The position numbers were made by a program, and so were the translations under genes. A stretch of 27,378 bases of DNA from an uncultured Lachnospiraceae bacterium. Lineage in GTDB: Bacteria > Bacillota > Clostridia > Lachnospirales > Lachnospiraceae. The notes beneath the pieces were generated by a model. The model saw only the letters and a program-made list of their open reading frames with translations. It was not told the DNA's origin and ran no database searches. The stretch spans positions 1-27,378 of the forward strand of contig CAJUMV010000052.1 of assembly GCA_910587715.1 (NCBI GenBank), read 5' to 3'. Of the stretch, positions 8,800-15,624 are shown piece by piece (the first letter of the stretch is position 1; each line of letters begins with the position of its first letter).

Positions 8800-9276
8800 C
8801 CTGTGCAGCTCCCCCTCCCTGCGCATCCCCGCGAACCCGTTCTGCCTAAGCGCCTCGTACAACACAATCGCCACGGAATTGGACAGGTTCAAAGACCGGA
8901 TTTCGTCCATCATCGGAATGCGAATGCAGGTCTCCTCATGTTCCACCAAAAGCTCTTCCGGAATCCCGGCGCTCTCCTTGCCAAACATAATAAAGTCGTC
9001 CTGCCCGAAAGCGGCTTCCGTGTAGAGGCGTTTCGCCTTGGTGGTGGCATACCAGATTTTTGCCTCCGGATGCTTCTTACGAAACTCTTGAAAATTGATA
9101 TAGCGGGTCACATCCAGCTGCTCCCAATAGTCCATGCCCGCCCGCTTGATGGATTTCTCGTCCAGCCGGAATCCCAAAGGCTCTATCAGATGGAGCGCCG
9201 TGCCTGTCGCCACACAGGTACGGCCGATATTCCCCGTATTTGCCGGAATCTCCGGCTGATGTAAAATAATGTGCAT
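8785..9276 (-). CDS. trmL: tRNA (cytidine/uridine-34-2'-O)-methyltransferase TrmL (SPOUT)
   Basis: 163 residues, the usual length. SPOUT methyltransferase that 2'-O-methylates the wobble base of leucine tRNAs. Recognised from the N-terminal HQPEIPANTGNIGRTC, the middle FGKESAGIPEELL and the knot motif IPMMDEIRSLNLSNSVAIVLYE, which forms the SAM site. The ATG shares one base with the stop of the aminotransferase gene (TAATG), with GGAG seven bases upstream, so translation is probably coupled. It is the last gene of the minus-strand group; its final codons form one arm of the hairpin described separately. Confidence 0.93.
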   Translation of the reverse strand: MHIILHQPEIPANTGNIGRTCVATGTALHLIEPLGFRLDEKSIKRAGMDYWEQLDVTRYINFQEFRKKHPEAKIWYATTKAKRLYTEAAFGQDDFIMFGKESAGIPEELLVEHEETCIRIPMMDEIRSLNLSNSVAIVLYEALRQNGFAGMRREGELHRLCWR

Positions 9277-10445
9277 TATTTTTCTCCGCGTAGTCTGCCG
9301 ACAAAATCCGCCAGTTTCCCGATTGCCAGCTTCAACGTATCCAGAGAGTAAGCATAGGAAATTCTTAAAAATCCTTCGCCGCAGTCGCCGAATGCCGTCC
9401 CCGGCACCACAGCCACCTTTTCCTCCGCCAAAAACCGTTCCGCAAACGCCTCGCTGGTCAAGCCAAACTCCTTGATGCAGGGAAAAATATAAAATGCCCC
9501 AAACGGTTCAAAACACGACAGCCCCATTTCCCGAAAGGCATTTATCAGATAGCGTCTCCTTTGGTTGTAAGCCGTCTTCATTTCCTGCACGTCATCATCC
9601 CCGTTGCGAAGCGCCTCAATCGCCGCATACTGGCTCGTGGTAGGCGCGCACATAATCGCAAACTGGTGAAGCTTCGTCATCTGCTCCATAATCTCTCTCG
9701 GACCGCACGCATAACCGAGCCGCCAGCCCGTCATCGCATAAGCCTTGGAGAAACCGTTAATAAGGATTGTCCTCTCCCTCATGCCTTCCATCTCAATAAT
9801 GGACACATGCTTTTCCTTATAAGTCAGCTCCGCGTAAATCTCATCTGACATGACAAGTATGTCATGTTTTCGAATCACTTCAGCAATCGCTTCCAAGTCG
9901 TCCCGCTCCATGATGGCTCCCGTCGGATTATTCGGGAAGGGCAGAATCAGTATCTTGGTCTTTTCCGTGATGGCATTCTCCAGCTCCTCTGCCGTCAGGC
10001 GAAACTCGTTCTCTTCCTTCAATTCGATAATGACCGGCACGCCGCCCGCCATAATCGCACAGGGCTCGTAAGATACGAAACTCGGCTGCGGAATCAGCAC
10101 CTCGTCCCCCGGATTAATGACGGCACGCAGTCCGATGTCGATTGCTTCGGATCCGCCCACGGTAATTAACACTTCATGCTTAGGATCGTAGTCCACGCCC
10201 TGTTTTTTCTTAATATAATTACAGATTTCCTGCCGCAGCTCCAACAGTCCGCTGTTGGAAGTATAAAATGTACGACCCTTTTCCAGCGAGTAAATGCCCT
10301 CGTCCCTGATATGCCACGGCGTATCGAAATCCGGTTCGCCCACACCGAGGGAAATGGCATCCTCCATCTCGCTGACTATGTCAAAAAATTTCCGAATGCC
10401 CGAAGGTTTCAGTCCTACAGCCTGTTTTGATAACATATCTTTCAC
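9276..10445 (-). CDS. PLP-dependent class I/II aminotransferase, AlaT/PatA-like
   Basis: 389 residues of a fold-type I aminotransferase. Visible: PNNPTG (171-176), D201 and Y204 (MSDEIYAEL), the PLP lysine K234 in NGFSKAYAMTGWRLGY, and the substrate-carboxylate Arg in FLRISYAYS. Pairing with a Lrp/AsnC regulator matches the Bacillus alaR-alaT arrangement, so alanine transaminase is the leading guess; aspartate or aromatic substrates are possible. The start is GTG at 10445, overlapping the regulator stop as GTGA, with AAGGTG upstream. An ATG three codons in is an alternative. Confidence 0.88.
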   Translation of the reverse strand: MKDMLSKQAVGLKPSGIRKFFDIVSEMEDAISLGVGEPDFDTPWHIRDEGIYSLEKGRTFYTSNSGLLELRQEICNYIKKKQGVDYDPKHEVLITVGGSEAIDIGLRAVINPGDEVLIPQPSFVSYEPCAIMAGGVPVIIELKEENEFRLTAEELENAITEKTKILILPFPNNPTGAIMERDDLEAIAEVIRKHDILVMSDEIYAELTYKEKHVSIIEMEGMRERTILINGFSKAYAMTGWRLGYACGPREIMEQMTKLHQFAIMCAPTTSQYAAIEALRNGDDDVQEMKTAYNQRRRYLINAFREMGLSCFEPFGAFYIFPCIKEFGLTSEAFAERFLAEEKVAVVPGTAFGDCGEGFLRISYAYSLDTLKLAIGKLADFVGRLRGEK

Positions 10446-10924
10446 GGTGACACCTTCTCTCTCGTATCTTCATATTTTTTCGTCAAAATCGTTCCATGGT
10501 CTTTGTATTTTTTCAAAATAAAATGGGTTGCCGTACTTAAGACCGACTCCAGCGTGGAGAGCTTGTCAGACACAAAGCCGGAAATCTCCTTTAAGGACTT
10601 CCCTTCCAGGGTCACAAGCAGGTCATAGCCACCGGAAATCAGATATACAGAGGTCACCTCTGAATACTTATAAATCCGCTCCGCGATATTGTCAAAGCCC
10701 TGTCCTCTCTGGGGCGTTACCCGCACCTCAATTAACGCGGACACCTTCTCAATGGAAGTCTTCTCCCAGTCGATCATCGTATGATAACCGCAGATAATGC
10801 CCTCATCTTCAAGCGCCTGCAGCTCATTCACCACGTCAATCTCTTCCGCCCCGAGAATCACCGCCAGCTCCTTTAAATCGATGCGGCTGTTCCTCTCTAT
10901 GATTTTTAACAACTCTTCTCTCAT
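10442..10924 (-). CDS. Lrp/AsnC-family transcriptional regulator (AlaR-like)
   Basis: 160 residues: an N-terminal helix-turn-helix (about 1-50, IDLKELAVILGAEEIDVVNELQALEDEGII) and a RAM ligand-binding domain (about 63-140, with YLISGGYDLLVTLEG). The family senses amino acids as octameric assemblies. The gene overlaps the aminotransferase by three bases, so it likely controls that gene in response to its amino acid. The start at 10924 has GGAGGAGG six bases upstream. It begins 20 bases after the AIR-synthase-like gene. Confidence 0.9.
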   Translation of the reverse strand: MREELLKIIERNSRIDLKELAVILGAEEIDVVNELQALEDEGIICGYHTMIDWEKTSIEKVSALIEVRVTPQRGQGFDNIAERIYKYSEVTSVYLISGGYDLLVTLEGKSLKEISGFVSDKLSTLESVLSTATHFILKKYKDHGTILTKKYEDTREKVSP

Positions 10925-10944
10925 CTTTTTCCTCCTCCTTTTTA

Positions 10945-11616
10945 TCAGCCTCTCGGCTTATTCAAATAGCTTTTTCTTCCTTCATTATAAAGCACCCTGT
11001 CGTTGCCGTGTGTCGTGCGCCCGATCACCACCGCCGGAATCCCTTCCCACAAAAGCGCTTCCACCAGCGCATTTCCGTGTTCCGCCGTCATAATAAGACA
11101 GCCGCCCGACAAAAGCTCATAGGGATTTTCCCCGAAAACTTCACAAATCTCTATGGTTTCCTGCCTGACAGGTATTTTTCTCAAATCCGCTTCCAGTCCG
11201 ACGCCGGCTTCCTCCGCCATCTCCCACAATCCCGCAAAAATACCGCCCCGGGAAACAGCCTGTATGCCGCAGACGCCGGACTTCATGGCGGTAGCAGCCT
11301 CCGGTGCCACCGACAAATATCTGTCAAAGGCGGCGGCTTCCGCAATCATGCGCGCCGGAAACCGCTGCCGCAGTCTTTCATAATTCGCGGCGGCAAGCCT
11401 TGCCGTTCCCTCCAGACCAATCCATTTGCTCACCACGATATCCTGATCCGCGCCCGCCATATGAGGCTCACAGCAAGCTTCTCTATGCGGCTCTTCGCAT
11501 AAAACGGCGCAGTCTTTCCCCAGCCCTGCGCCATTTCCCACTTCCGCCTTATCCGGTTTTGTCCCTTCCAACGGAGAACCTTTTAACATATTCCCCGATT
11601 TTCTTTCCTGTCTCAT
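10945..11616 (-). CDS. AIR-synthase-related protein lacking the N-terminal ATP-binding domain
   Basis: 223 residues. From about residue 55 on it reads as the C-terminal domain of the PurM/HypE/ThiL superfamily: DQDIVVSKWIGLEGTARL, SVAPEAATAMKSGVCGIQ, GGIFAGLWEMAEEAGVG, and NPYELLSGGCLIM. Complete relatives have about 320-340 residues, with a preceding domain that carries the ATP-binding residues; that domain is absent. The first 55 residues are low-complexity, though GKDCAVL (about 34-40) recalls the GEDCA-type start of the missing domain. The start at 11616 has only a weak site; an ATG at 11589 after GGGGA is an alternative. It sits 10 bases after the VanW gene. The function is unknown; activity may be lost or altered. 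Confidence 0.75.
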   Translation of the reverse strand: MRQERKSGNMLKGSPLEGTKPDKAEVGNGAGLGKDCAVLCEEPHREACCEPHMAGADQDIVVSKWIGLEGTARLAAANYERLRQRFPARMIAEAAAFDRYLSVAPEAATAMKSGVCGIQAVSRGGIFAGLWEMAEEAGVGLEADLRKIPVRQETIEICEVFGENPYELLSGGCLIMTAEHGNALVEALLWEGIPAVVIGRTTHGNDRVLYNEGRKSYLNKPRG

Positions 11617-11626
11617 GCCATATGCC

Positions 11627-13228
11627 TTATTCTTCGTAGTATTCCTCCGGCGGGGGCGCTGTCTCCTGCTGCTGTGCCGCCTGTTCCGCCGCTGCTTGCT
11701 CTGCTGCCGCCTGCGCCGCCGCTGCCTGATCCGCCGCCGCTTTTTCCGCTGCTGCCTGCTGTGCCGCCGCCGCTGCCGCCTGTATCTGCCCGGGATCTCC
11801 GCCGCGATAAGCGCCGGATACCGCCTTTACCTGATCCACGCTGCCCGATGCCACCGCTGCCATAATCGCGTTATAAGCACCCGGGTCTTCGGTCGCTACG
11901 CCCACCGTCGCGCTTCTGGGCGCCTTCATATAGCTGCTGCTGTTTACCTGTTCACGGCTCACTTCCTCACCGTTCTCCTTCACAACCTTCCACAGTCTCG
12001 CCTTATAGCCCACATGCGCGGACTGCACGCTGCAATATCCGACCGGCATGGATTCGTCCGTGTAAATCACTTCCGTGTCCGGCTCGATTCTCTCAAGGAC
12101 TTCGCTCTCATAGCTCACTTCCCGACCACTGTCTCTCGTTTCCAGCCCATAAACGGTAAAGGTAATCTCCTTTTCGGGCGTCGTATAGCCGTCTATGTAT
12201 ACAGGATAATCCAAATTATTCTTAAATTTAAAATCTTTTCCGGATGACTCCGCAATAGCAGCATCCGCAGAAGGATCCACATAGGTAACAATCATGGAGT
12301 GGTTGTAACGCTCCGTCACCTCAAGCTCCGCCTTCAGCACCGCATTGTAGAGTGTGGTCGATACCTGGCAGATACCGCCGCCCAGACTGTCAACCACCTG
12401 TCCGTTCAGATAGGATGCCGCCATATAATAGCCGTTGTCCTCCGAGAACGGCGTAATGGTTTCCAGCGTCGAAATCTCCTCGCCAGGGTACAGCGTAATA
12501 CCGCTCAGAAGCCTGCAGCCGTTTGCCACGTTCTTACTTCTCGCTTCGCCGGAGGTAGAAAAGCTGGTGGTAAAGGTGCCGAGAACATCCTTCACCTTCT
12601 CCAGGTCTTCGGCCCTGCCCTGCGGCTCCTGTGTCTCAACCTGCATATCCAAATCGCAGGCGCCGCCTGTCCACTCGTCCGTCAGATACGCGTACACGCT
12701 CTCCGTCGTGCCGTCACGGTCTACCACATGACCGGTCTGCCCTTCGGTCACCTCAAAGCCGTCCTCGGTCTTTGTCAGACTCGCGTTAACGGCTTCCTGG
12801 TCATACTGCTCAGCATTTTCCTCGATCAGCGCGCGGATTTTCTCTTTATCAAAGTCAAAAGATACCCGGTAAACCTTATTCTTATATTCCAAATCCCGCA
12901 GTTCCTTATAACACTGCAGAATATCTCCGTCACGCCCAAAGTTGGCGGCTTCCTTAAGAATCTCACGGTTACCCCATGTCAAACCAAGCTCTGCGGCGGA
13001 TGCCGTGATCTCCCCATCCTCCGGCGCATGCAGCGTAATCTGCGCATCACCAAAGCCGGCGACATACGACTCAATCGCTTCGCCCGCTTCCTCCTCTGTC
13101 ATTCCCGAGATATCTATATCGTCCACATAGATTCCCGTCTCCATTTTCCCTTCTTTTGCCTGTGTCGGCATAACGGCAAACGCCGCCGCCAAAAATGCCG
13201 CCAAGACTGTCACAGATAATTTTTTCAT
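11627..13228 (-). CDS. Secreted VanW-family protein with G5-like domain and Ala/Gln-rich tail
   Basis: 533 residues. A signal peptide (1-24, cut near TQA-KE); a YoaR-type peptidoglycan-binding-like region (about 30-200); the VanW domain (about 218-350) with SLGGGICQVSTTLYNA (281-296); and a G5-like segment (about 370-435). The C-terminus (481-520) is an Ala/Gln/Glu run ending in PPPEEYYEE. VanW proteins are cell-envelope proteins of unclear biochemical role; despite the name this is not evidence of vancomycin resistance. No LPXTG motif or anchor is visible. The start at 13228 is preceded by GGGGAG about 12 bases upstream. It lies downstream of the 35-residue membrane peptide and 10 bases ahead of the AIR-like gene. 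Confidence 0.87.
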   Translation of the reverse strand: MKKLSVTVLAAFLAAAFAVMPTQAKEGKMETGIYVDDIDISGMTEEEAGEAIESYVAGFGDAQITLHAPEDGEITASAAELGLTWGNREILKEAANFGRDGDILQCYKELRDLEYKNKVYRVSFDFDKEKIRALIEENAEQYDQEAVNASLTKTEDGFEVTEGQTGHVVDRDGTTESVYAYLTDEWTGGACDLDMQVETQEPQGRAEDLEKVKDVLGTFTTSFSTSGEARSKNVANGCRLLSGITLYPGEEISTLETITPFSEDNGYYMAASYLNGQVVDSLGGGICQVSTTLYNAVLKAELEVTERYNHSMIVTYVDPSADAAIAESSGKDFKFKNNLDYPVYIDGYTTPEKEITFTVYGLETRDSGREVSYESEVLERIEPDTEVIYTDESMPVGYCSVQSAHVGYKARLWKVVKENGEEVSREQVNSSSYMKAPRSATVGVATEDPGAYNAIMAAVASGSVDQVKAVSGAYRGGDPGQIQAAAAAAQQAAAEKAAADQAAAAQAAAEQAAAEQAAQQQETAPPPEEYYEE

Positions 13229-13294
13229 ATCGATTACCCGCTCCCCACTTCTCCCCTGTCAAATCCTTGCCATTCACAAAATCTGACTACTGTG

Positions 13295-13402
13295 TTAAAA
13301 TGAATAAAACGCAGAAGCCAGCATCGGAATAACCATCGCCAGAACGACGATAATGATGATAACTGATGAAATAATTTTTCTGGTTTTCCTGTTGAACTTC
13401 AT
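13295..13402 (-). CDS. 35-residue single-pass membrane peptide
   Basis: Small frame MKFNRKTRKIISSVIIII followed by VVLAMVIPMLASAFYSF. It has a basic N-terminus (five Lys/Arg in the first nine residues) and a hydrophobic helix of about 20 residues, with the shape of small stress- or envelope-associated membrane peptides. Translation support is good: GAGGTGG lies four to five bases before the ATG at 13402. It sits 66 bases upstream of the VanW gene on the same strand. Annotation pipelines often skip genes this short. No function can be assigned. Confidence 0.7.
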   Translation of the reverse strand: MKFNRKTRKIISSVIIIIVVLAMVIPMLASAFYSF

Positions 13403-13432
13403 AATACCACCTCAAATACTTTTTTGCTACAC

Positions 13433-13438
13433 TATAAT
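13433..13438 (+). promoter_or_regulatory. Possible -10 box for the membrane-anchored helical protein
   Basis: TATAAT at 13433-13438, 44 bases before the ATG at 13482, in the AT-rich divergent gap. No convincing -35 lies 16-18 bases upstream. The overlapping sequence read on the other strand could serve the 35-residue peptide. Confidence 0.35.
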
Positions 13439-13481
13439 TAATAAGTAAGGAATGCCTTCTTTTGGCATAAAGGAATTATAT

Positions 13482-14099
13482 ATGAATTTGATAATTATTG
13501 CAAGCACCCTGGCATTAGCCGTGGCAATCGCCATATCCTCTTCCAAAAACCGGAAAACCGCCGCCGCAATGGCTCAGGAGTTCTGGGACAGAGAGCGTGC
13601 GGCAAACAATACGAGGCGAAAACCGCTGGATGATCTGGACTATATTAAACTGCCTATGGAAATTTTCCCCATGGAGCTCTTGCAGGACATTCCCAAGGTC
13701 GAAGATTACCGGCAGATTATACTCACTCTGAAGGACCAGCCCATCGTCAATTTTACAGGGCTTACCAACACGGATTTGAAACTGCGCTACGGCGCGCCAA
13801 ACATCACGAAGCTGACCGCCTATGACCAAAATTACACACTTTTAGCGCGTACCCTGCAGCAGTGGGCGCAGGCGCTTTACGACAACGGCTTTTCCAAAGA
13901 GGCTTGTCAGCTTCTGGAATTTGCCATATCTACAGGTACGGACGTGAGCGCAACTTACCGGCTGCTTATCCGCATTTATCAGGAAAACGACACGCCCGAA
14001 AAAATCGACGCACTGCTTCCCGTGGCACAGTCCCTGACTTCCGCCATGCAAAAGCCTATCGTCCGTATGCTGCAAGAATCTGGTCAATCTTCCGACTAG
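13482..14099 (+). CDS. Membrane-anchored protein with C-terminal helical (TPR-like) region
   Basis: 205 residues. An N-terminal hydrophobic anchor (about 1-19, MNLIIIASTLALAVAIAIS), a conserved-looking middle (about 50-115, with ILTLKDQPIVNFTGLTNTDLKLRYG), and an all-helical C-terminal region (about 120-200, with ALYDNGFSKEACQLLEFAI) that reads like one or two TPR-type helical pairs. No enzyme motif is visible, so this is a hypothetical protein, probably a scaffold facing the cytoplasm. The start at 13482 has AAAGGA eight bases upstream; a start 10 codons earlier has its site abutting the ATG. Its last 44 bases overlap, tail to tail, the exonuclease gene. Confidence 0.75.
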   Translation: MNLIIIASTLALAVAIAISSSKNRKTAAAMAQEFWDRERAANNTRRKPLDDLDYIKLPMEIFPMELLQDIPKVEDYRQIILTLKDQPIVNFTGLTNTDLKLRYGAPNITKLTAYDQNYTLLARTLQQWAQALYDNGFSKEACQLLEFAISTGTDVSATYRLLIRIYQENDTPEKIDALLPVAQSLTSAMQKPIVRMLQESGQSSD

Positions 14100-14772
14100 C
14101 TTCACTGCGGGTCAGACTTTCGACCTTATAATCTACTATCAGTTTATGCCTGTCCAACAATTTATATAACTGTTCTTTTTGTGCAATCGTAAGCGGCGTG
14201 TCACGCTTCGCCTGATAGATAAGCGGTTTCGGGCGAAACAGACTCTTTTCTCCCGCCGCTTCTTCCTTTTCATAAAATGCTTCCGCCAGCTTTCGATATA
14301 AAGCGACCGTAGCGCGGGCATCCCCCAATGCCCTGTGCGCGCTGTGGGGAATTTCGTAATGTTTACAGAGCGCCCCCAGACTGCGGCTTTGCAAATCCTT
14401 CAAATATTTCCGCGCAATCTTTAACGTATCGATTCCTTCTCTCTCAAAAGAAAGCCTTTCGTTCACCGCCGCCTTTTTCAAAAAAGAAAAATCAAAAAGA
14501 ATACTGTGCCCCAGAAGTACATGCTCTCCCAAAAAGGAAAGAAGCTTCGGCAGCACTTCCCCAATCGGTTTTACCCCGGCAAGCTCCCCGTCATGGATTC
14601 CGGTAAGCTCCACAATCCGCTCCGGAAGTTTCTGTCCGGGATTGACAAAAGTTTCCCATTCCCCCACAATTTCTCCCCGCTCTACCCTGACTGCGCCAAT
14701 CTCTATGATTTTATCCCGCTTTGGGTCAAGCCCGGTCGTCTCTAAATCAATACACACATAGGAATCCATCAT
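14056..14772 (-). CDS. DnaQ-family 3'-5' exonuclease (DEDDh) with C-terminal extension
   Basis: 238 residues. Exo I VCIDLETTGLD (about 6-16), Exo II LLGHSILFDFSFL (about 87-99) and Exo III HRALGDARATVAL (about 145-157), the DEDDh arrangement of polymerase epsilon/PolC-type proofreading and RNase T-like nucleases. It is free-standing, so it may act in repair or RNA trimming rather than as a dedicated polymerase subunit. After about residue 175 is a basic extension ending LTRSEASRKIDQILAAYGR. Two adjacent ATGs (14772 and 14769) follow GGAGGGG; the first is used here. Confidence 0.88.
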   Translation of the reverse strand: MMDSYVCIDLETTGLDPKRDKIIEIGAVRVERGEIVGEWETFVNPGQKLPERIVELTGIHDGELAGVKPIGEVLPKLLSFLGEHVLLGHSILFDFSFLKKAAVNERLSFEREGIDTLKIARKYLKDLQSRSLGALCKHYEIPHSAHRALGDARATVALYRKLAEAFYEKEEAAGEKSLFRPKPLIYQAKRDTPLTIAQKEQLYKLLDRHKLIVDYKVESLTRSEASRKIDQILAAYGR

Positions 14773-14945
14773 TTTCCCCTCCGTATCCCCTTCCCGCCCC
14801 TGCCGTTTCCTGCAGCAGCTCCCGTCAAAGTCCCGCACCGGGGCAGAATTAAGCTTTCCTAAAATGATTTCCTTTTTTATCCTATAGAATTAACGTATTC
14901 CATACTTCTATATCTATATATCCTTTCGGGAATCCACACTATATC

Positions 14946-14974
14946 TTGTAGTCTGACAGTCATTTATTTATAAA
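14946..14974 (+). promoter_or_regulatory. Candidate promoter of the XRE regulator
   Basis: TTGTAG (14946-14951), a 17-base spacer, and TATAAA (14969-14974). The -10 is good and the -35 weak. Transcription would start near 14981, inside the left arm of the nested palindrome. A TTGACA at 15037-15042 lacks a matching -10. Confidence 0.4.
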
Positions 14975-14977
14975 AAA

Positions 14978-15044
14978 GGTGTCTTTCGACAAAAATATTC
15001 TGTTAAGAATATCCTTATTAAAAATTGGAATATTTTTTGACACC
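14978..15044 (+). promoter_or_regulatory. Nested inverted repeats upstream of the XRE gene (likely operator or leader hairpin)
   Basis: Inner palindrome ATATTCT-gtta-AGAATAT (14995-15012). An outer pair also exists: GGTGTC and AAAAATATTC (14978-15000) match GAATATTTTTTGACACC (15028-15044) in inverted orientation. The element ends 32 bases before the regulator's ATG. HTH regulators of this type commonly bind palindromes in their own promoter, so autoregulation is inferred. Confidence 0.5.
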
Positions 15045-15076
15045 AAATAAACTACAATAACAAAAAGGGATTACGA

Positions 15077-15424
15077 ATGAAGACAAGGATAAAGGAACTC
15101 CGACTGGAAAAAAAACTGACACAGCAAGCTCTCGCTGAACAGCTTGGCATTAATCAAACAAGTCTAAGCAAGATCGAATGTGGAGCCAGCACCCCTGACG
15201 CTCTGCTTTTGGCAGATTTATCGCGTTTCTTTCATGTCACCACAGACTATATTCTATTACTCTCCGAAGAACGTCTGGCAGCAGATTCCCTCTTGGCGGA
15301 TAATATGTGCAATCTCAAAAAATACCGGCATCTTATCACCATTTACCAAAAAATGACCCAAAAACAACAGGGAGACTTTTACAACTTCCTATGCAGTATG
15401 TTAGGCATGAGCGATGATTTGTAA
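15077..15424 (+). CDS. XRE-family helix-turn-helix regulator
   Basis: 115 residues. The N-terminal HTH_3 domain (about 1-60) has LTQQALAEQLGINQTSLSKIE, cited here in part as ALAEQLGINQTSLSKIE, which is the helix-turn-helix. The C-terminal part (about 65-115) is helical with no recognised ligand domain and probably mediates dimerisation. AAGGG lies seven bases before the ATG. The gene is alone on its strand, with its own promoter region and palindromes and no linked target gene, so it could be autoregulatory or act at a distance. No toxin, phage or conjugation gene is adjacent. Confidence 0.85.
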   Translation: MKTRIKELRLEKKLTQQALAEQLGINQTSLSKIECGASTPDALLLADLSRFFHVTTDYILLLSEERLAADSLLADNMCNLKKYRHLITIYQKMTQKQQGDFYNFLCSMLGMSDDL

Positions 15425-15434
15425 TTCGGAATCT

Positions 15435-15450
15435 GTCACCATCCGGTGAC
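15435..15450 (+). terminator. Weak hairpin after the XRE gene
   Basis: GTCACC-atcc-GGTGAC (15435-15450), 10 bases after the stop codon, followed by a pyrimidine-rich stretch with only short T runs. A weak intrinsic terminator at best. Confidence 0.4.
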
Positions 15451-15577
15451 GCTTTGCCTTTCCATATATTTATTATCTCACACAGCATATCTAGTCAGAG
15501 TGCCAGCGCCCTGTAACTGCTTACACCCATTATGGCTGTCACATCTGGTCTATGCGTTATATAACGTTTCTGGCAAA

Positions 15578-15601
15578 AGGCGGGATTCCCAAGTCCCGCC
15601 T
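15578..15601 (-). terminator. Rho-independent terminator of the galK-galT transcript
   Basis: An eight-base-pair GC-rich stem (AGGCGGGA with TCCCGCCT), extendable by two pairs, 23 bases beyond the galT stop. Read on the minus strand the stem is followed by TTTTGCC. Good position and shape for the end of the gal operon. Confidence 0.75.
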
Positions 15602-15624
15602 CATTTCCTGCCCGTATGCCATGA

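Larger units (their letters stand above)
14773..15076. other. AT-rich intergenic region with a candidate promoter and nested palindromes
   Basis: No gene is seen between the divergent exonuclease and XRE genes. The right half holds the candidate XRE promoter and operator listed separately. The left half (about 14850-14940) is AT-rich, and no promoter for the exonuclease could be identified with confidence. Confidence 0.5.

Noticed and set aside
12299..13219. A 306-codon open frame on the plus strand
   Set aside because: Antisense to the VanW gene, whose signal peptide and GGGICQVSTTLYNA motif leave no doubt about the coding strand.
11627..13228. Vancomycin resistance determinant
   Set aside because: Only the VanW domain name suggests it. 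No vanA/B-type ligase, vanH or vanX is in the window, and VanW/G5 proteins are common in susceptible Clostridia.
13257..13262. TTGACA on the minus strand before the VanW gene
   Set aside because: The sequence 16-18 bases downstream has no -10 box and the start codon is only about 30 bases away; co-transcription with the upstream small peptide is simpler.
15037..15042. TTGACA on the plus strand before the XRE gene
   Set aside because: No acceptable -10 at 16-18 bases (ACAAAA only), and the leader would be almost absent. The hexamer is explained as part of the right palindrome arm.
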